Assembly: GCA_022840285.1 (NCBI GenBank)
Contig: JALHIE010000027.1
Location: forward strand, 1 to 64,000
Length of the DNA stretch: 64,000 nt
Source of the DNA: Porphyromonadaceae bacterium
GTDB taxonomy: Bacteria > Bacteroidota > Bacteroidia > Bacteroidales > Dysgonomonadaceae
Direction: 5' to 3'
Shown in pieces: positions 63,601 through 64,000 of this stretch (position 1 is its first letter; each line of letters opens with the position of its first letter). The notes under the pieces were generated by a model that saw only the letters and a list, made by a program, of their open reading frames with translations, was not told the DNA's origin and did not search any database. The translations under genes and the position numbers were made by a program.

Positions 63601-64000
63601 TTCACTCTTCCCAGCATATCTTTGGCAAATTGAAATTCGGGAGAGCGGTAAATAAGTTCCTGTACACCAAATACCATACGAAAATGGGTACGATCGCTCA
63701 TTTGACCCAACGCCTGCAAAACAGCCAGATCACGATTCAGTTTAGCGGGTTCACTGCGACCTTTTAAATAGGATAACATTTCATCGATGACAAGCATAAA
63801 GCCTTTTTCAGGGTATTTTTCTTCAAAGGCTGCCATCATGCACTCTATCTTTTCAGAGTAAGATTTAGGAGAATCATCACCCGAAATGGAATATTCAACA
63901 CCCCATTGCGCCAAAGCCGAATCAATCTTATAAGTGATAATATCCCACAATTCCTGATTGTGCCCCAATTCAAAACGATAAACCATGTATTTTCCAGCAA
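60645..64000 (-). CDS. BrxC/PglY-like large ATPase (DUF6079-type), 5' end outside window
   Basis: At least 1118 residues are visible, and the frame stays open through the window edge, so the 5' end (with Walker A) is missing; the Met at 63986 is internal. Walker B is GFMLVIDEMLSYLKG, and FRMVFGVQELIYRS is sensor-like. Long helical segments follow, for example KQLREKFFKEARELFNQQFL. The family fits DUF6079/BrxC/PglY ATPases of BREX systems, which have around 1200 residues. It is probably the first or second gene of the operon; brxF would be expected upstream, beyond 64 kb. Partial gene. Confidence 0.82.
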   Translation of the reverse strand, partial: AGKYMVYRFELGHNQELWDIITYKIDSALAQWGVEYSISGDDSPKSYSEKIECMMAAFEEKYPEKGFMLVIDEMLSYLKGRSEPAKLNRDLAVLQALGQMSDRTHFRMVFGVQELIYRSPEFQFAKDMLGRVNERYVDLTIKKEDVQYIVQQRLLRKDEHQKAQIRQHLSQFLVMFPNMNNNLDTYVNLYPVHPSYFDNFSLIRIGKSQREVLKTLSHKFEGIMNDEVPTNEPGLISYDSYWKDIQHNVDLKADPDVSKVSDITELIDQKIRDNFTKGLAPKRTLAHRIVSAAAIKMLQADLSQHNGVTAESLANDLCHIDHTCENYDELVDLAFNRTLDAIVSATIGQYFEKGENNEYHLRIEGGVNYEQKVKDYAAQMGDAQKDEYFYMFLAEVLPVEGETYRRNFRIWAHNIEWLSHKCHRAGYIFMGNPNDRSTTQPQQHFYIYFMPIFDSAGKSYPTEKDSVFFLMDDLSDEFKKKVTLYGSALSQEGSASSDEKPRYKQLREKFFKEARELFNQQFLAKTMVEYLGEKLAMETMQGAQAESKIDAISAVTSYIMELQFEAENPHYPKFSQLGQPLTRENRDNLLRSARAKIANPTIINRNGEAILMGLGLWNDGRLSTDHSQYARSLKQKLEAKDGQVVNRDEILDLFFDETHEYISSDFHIEADLQMLVMATMAALGEIEIVLQGGTRINASNIADINKLNPQDNYTFSNICPPKGLNVALVRELMLGLLGIDRVNELDSPNSSVFADLSSKAQSIENRVVTLQHKIQGDYRFAGDIEVISSEEASEFDKELVRLKGICNQLQRYNTKAKMRNIDWSIDVVKKAMNETLRKLDDTERMLEELNVFKDMIGYLRTALSNINEPNLKEDIIAGISNIKEVIGQDKTVVDNYKSELKTLKERYADWYMSEYVKAHISEIDYSKAQKLRANDYKQVCDTIRDAPFINPSRYDAWLRKLALLQVVNPTVSKQTILSMPTAPDGFNPTLQREQLPQIGELQDELSEIFAEYEQQFRDALDDPTTKRNQEMLSHQEKTMIQQFADGVIKLNRQYAHPLIEIITKLQRSFTKIEINHGDMLRIFSKPMTKQQAIEALAEYIEAQSRGHRPEDVRIIIK

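Noticed and set aside
40774..64000. Complete integrative element with att sites
   Set aside because: No second copy of the tRNA-Val 3' end and no integrase were found in the window.

Overview
The window looks like a chromosome piece from a Bacteroidota bacterium, most likely order Bacteroidales and near Dysgonomonadaceae. This is inferred from protein content: DUF3256, DUF4492 next to cydAB, a PorT-like type IX secretion protein, fimbrillin-like lipoproteins, DUF5686, and many lipoproteins with Cys-anchored signal peptides. Promoters fit the Bacteroidota form, with a TAnnTTTG -7 element and sometimes TTTG near -33. No rRNA, insertion sequence or CRISPR array was seen.

Region 1 (about 1-42 kb) is a mostly ordinary core backbone. 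It holds tRNA-Arg, an alpha-L-fucosidase, an acyl-CoA synthetase, mtaB with an acyltransferase and a glycosyltransferase in one operon, ferredoxin, gapA, a YeiH-type transporter with a LysR remnant, ettA, tsaD, glnS, a TPR protein, a DUF5009 acyltransferase, a Gfo/Idh-DUF1080-sugar isomerase operon with an AraC regulator, and a membrane/lipoprotein cluster (26.2-31.6 kb). It then continues with fba, pntAA-AB-B, DUF3467, DUF4492-cydA-cydB, rsmG and tRNA-Val.

An unexpected theme of region 1 is many small deletions or duplications inside otherwise conserved genes. Frame-breaking ones are in cydA, fba, rsmG, a fimbrillin-like gene and a DUF5686 gene. In-frame ones are in the LpxL-like acyltransferase, LysR, glnS and Gfo/Idh genes. 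They could be real decay or an assembly fault; the sequence alone cannot decide. The defence genes from 47.6 kb onward show no such break.

Region 2 (about 40.8-47.3 kb) follows tRNA-Val. It holds a sialidase-like lipoprotein or secreted protein, an SGNH hydrolase, a beta-lactamase-fold hydrolase, one intact and one gutted copy of a DUF4143 ATPase, four same-direction copies of a short repeat derived from a TonB-receptor plug-type domain, and an antitoxin-like HTH protein.

Region 3 (about 47.6-64 kb) is a defence island with lower GC by eye. A 1241-residue SIR2-domain protein with a coiled-coil insertion runs toward a tight minus-strand operon: BrxC/PglY-like ATPase (cut by the window edge), DPPY/DPPF DNA methyltransferase, AlbA_2-ATPase protein, SNF2-type helicase, PglZ and a BrxA-like protein. 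The order matches BREX type 3 (brxC-pglX-brxHII-pglZ-brxA) with one extra gene, the AlbA_2 protein, inserted between methyltransferase and helicase.
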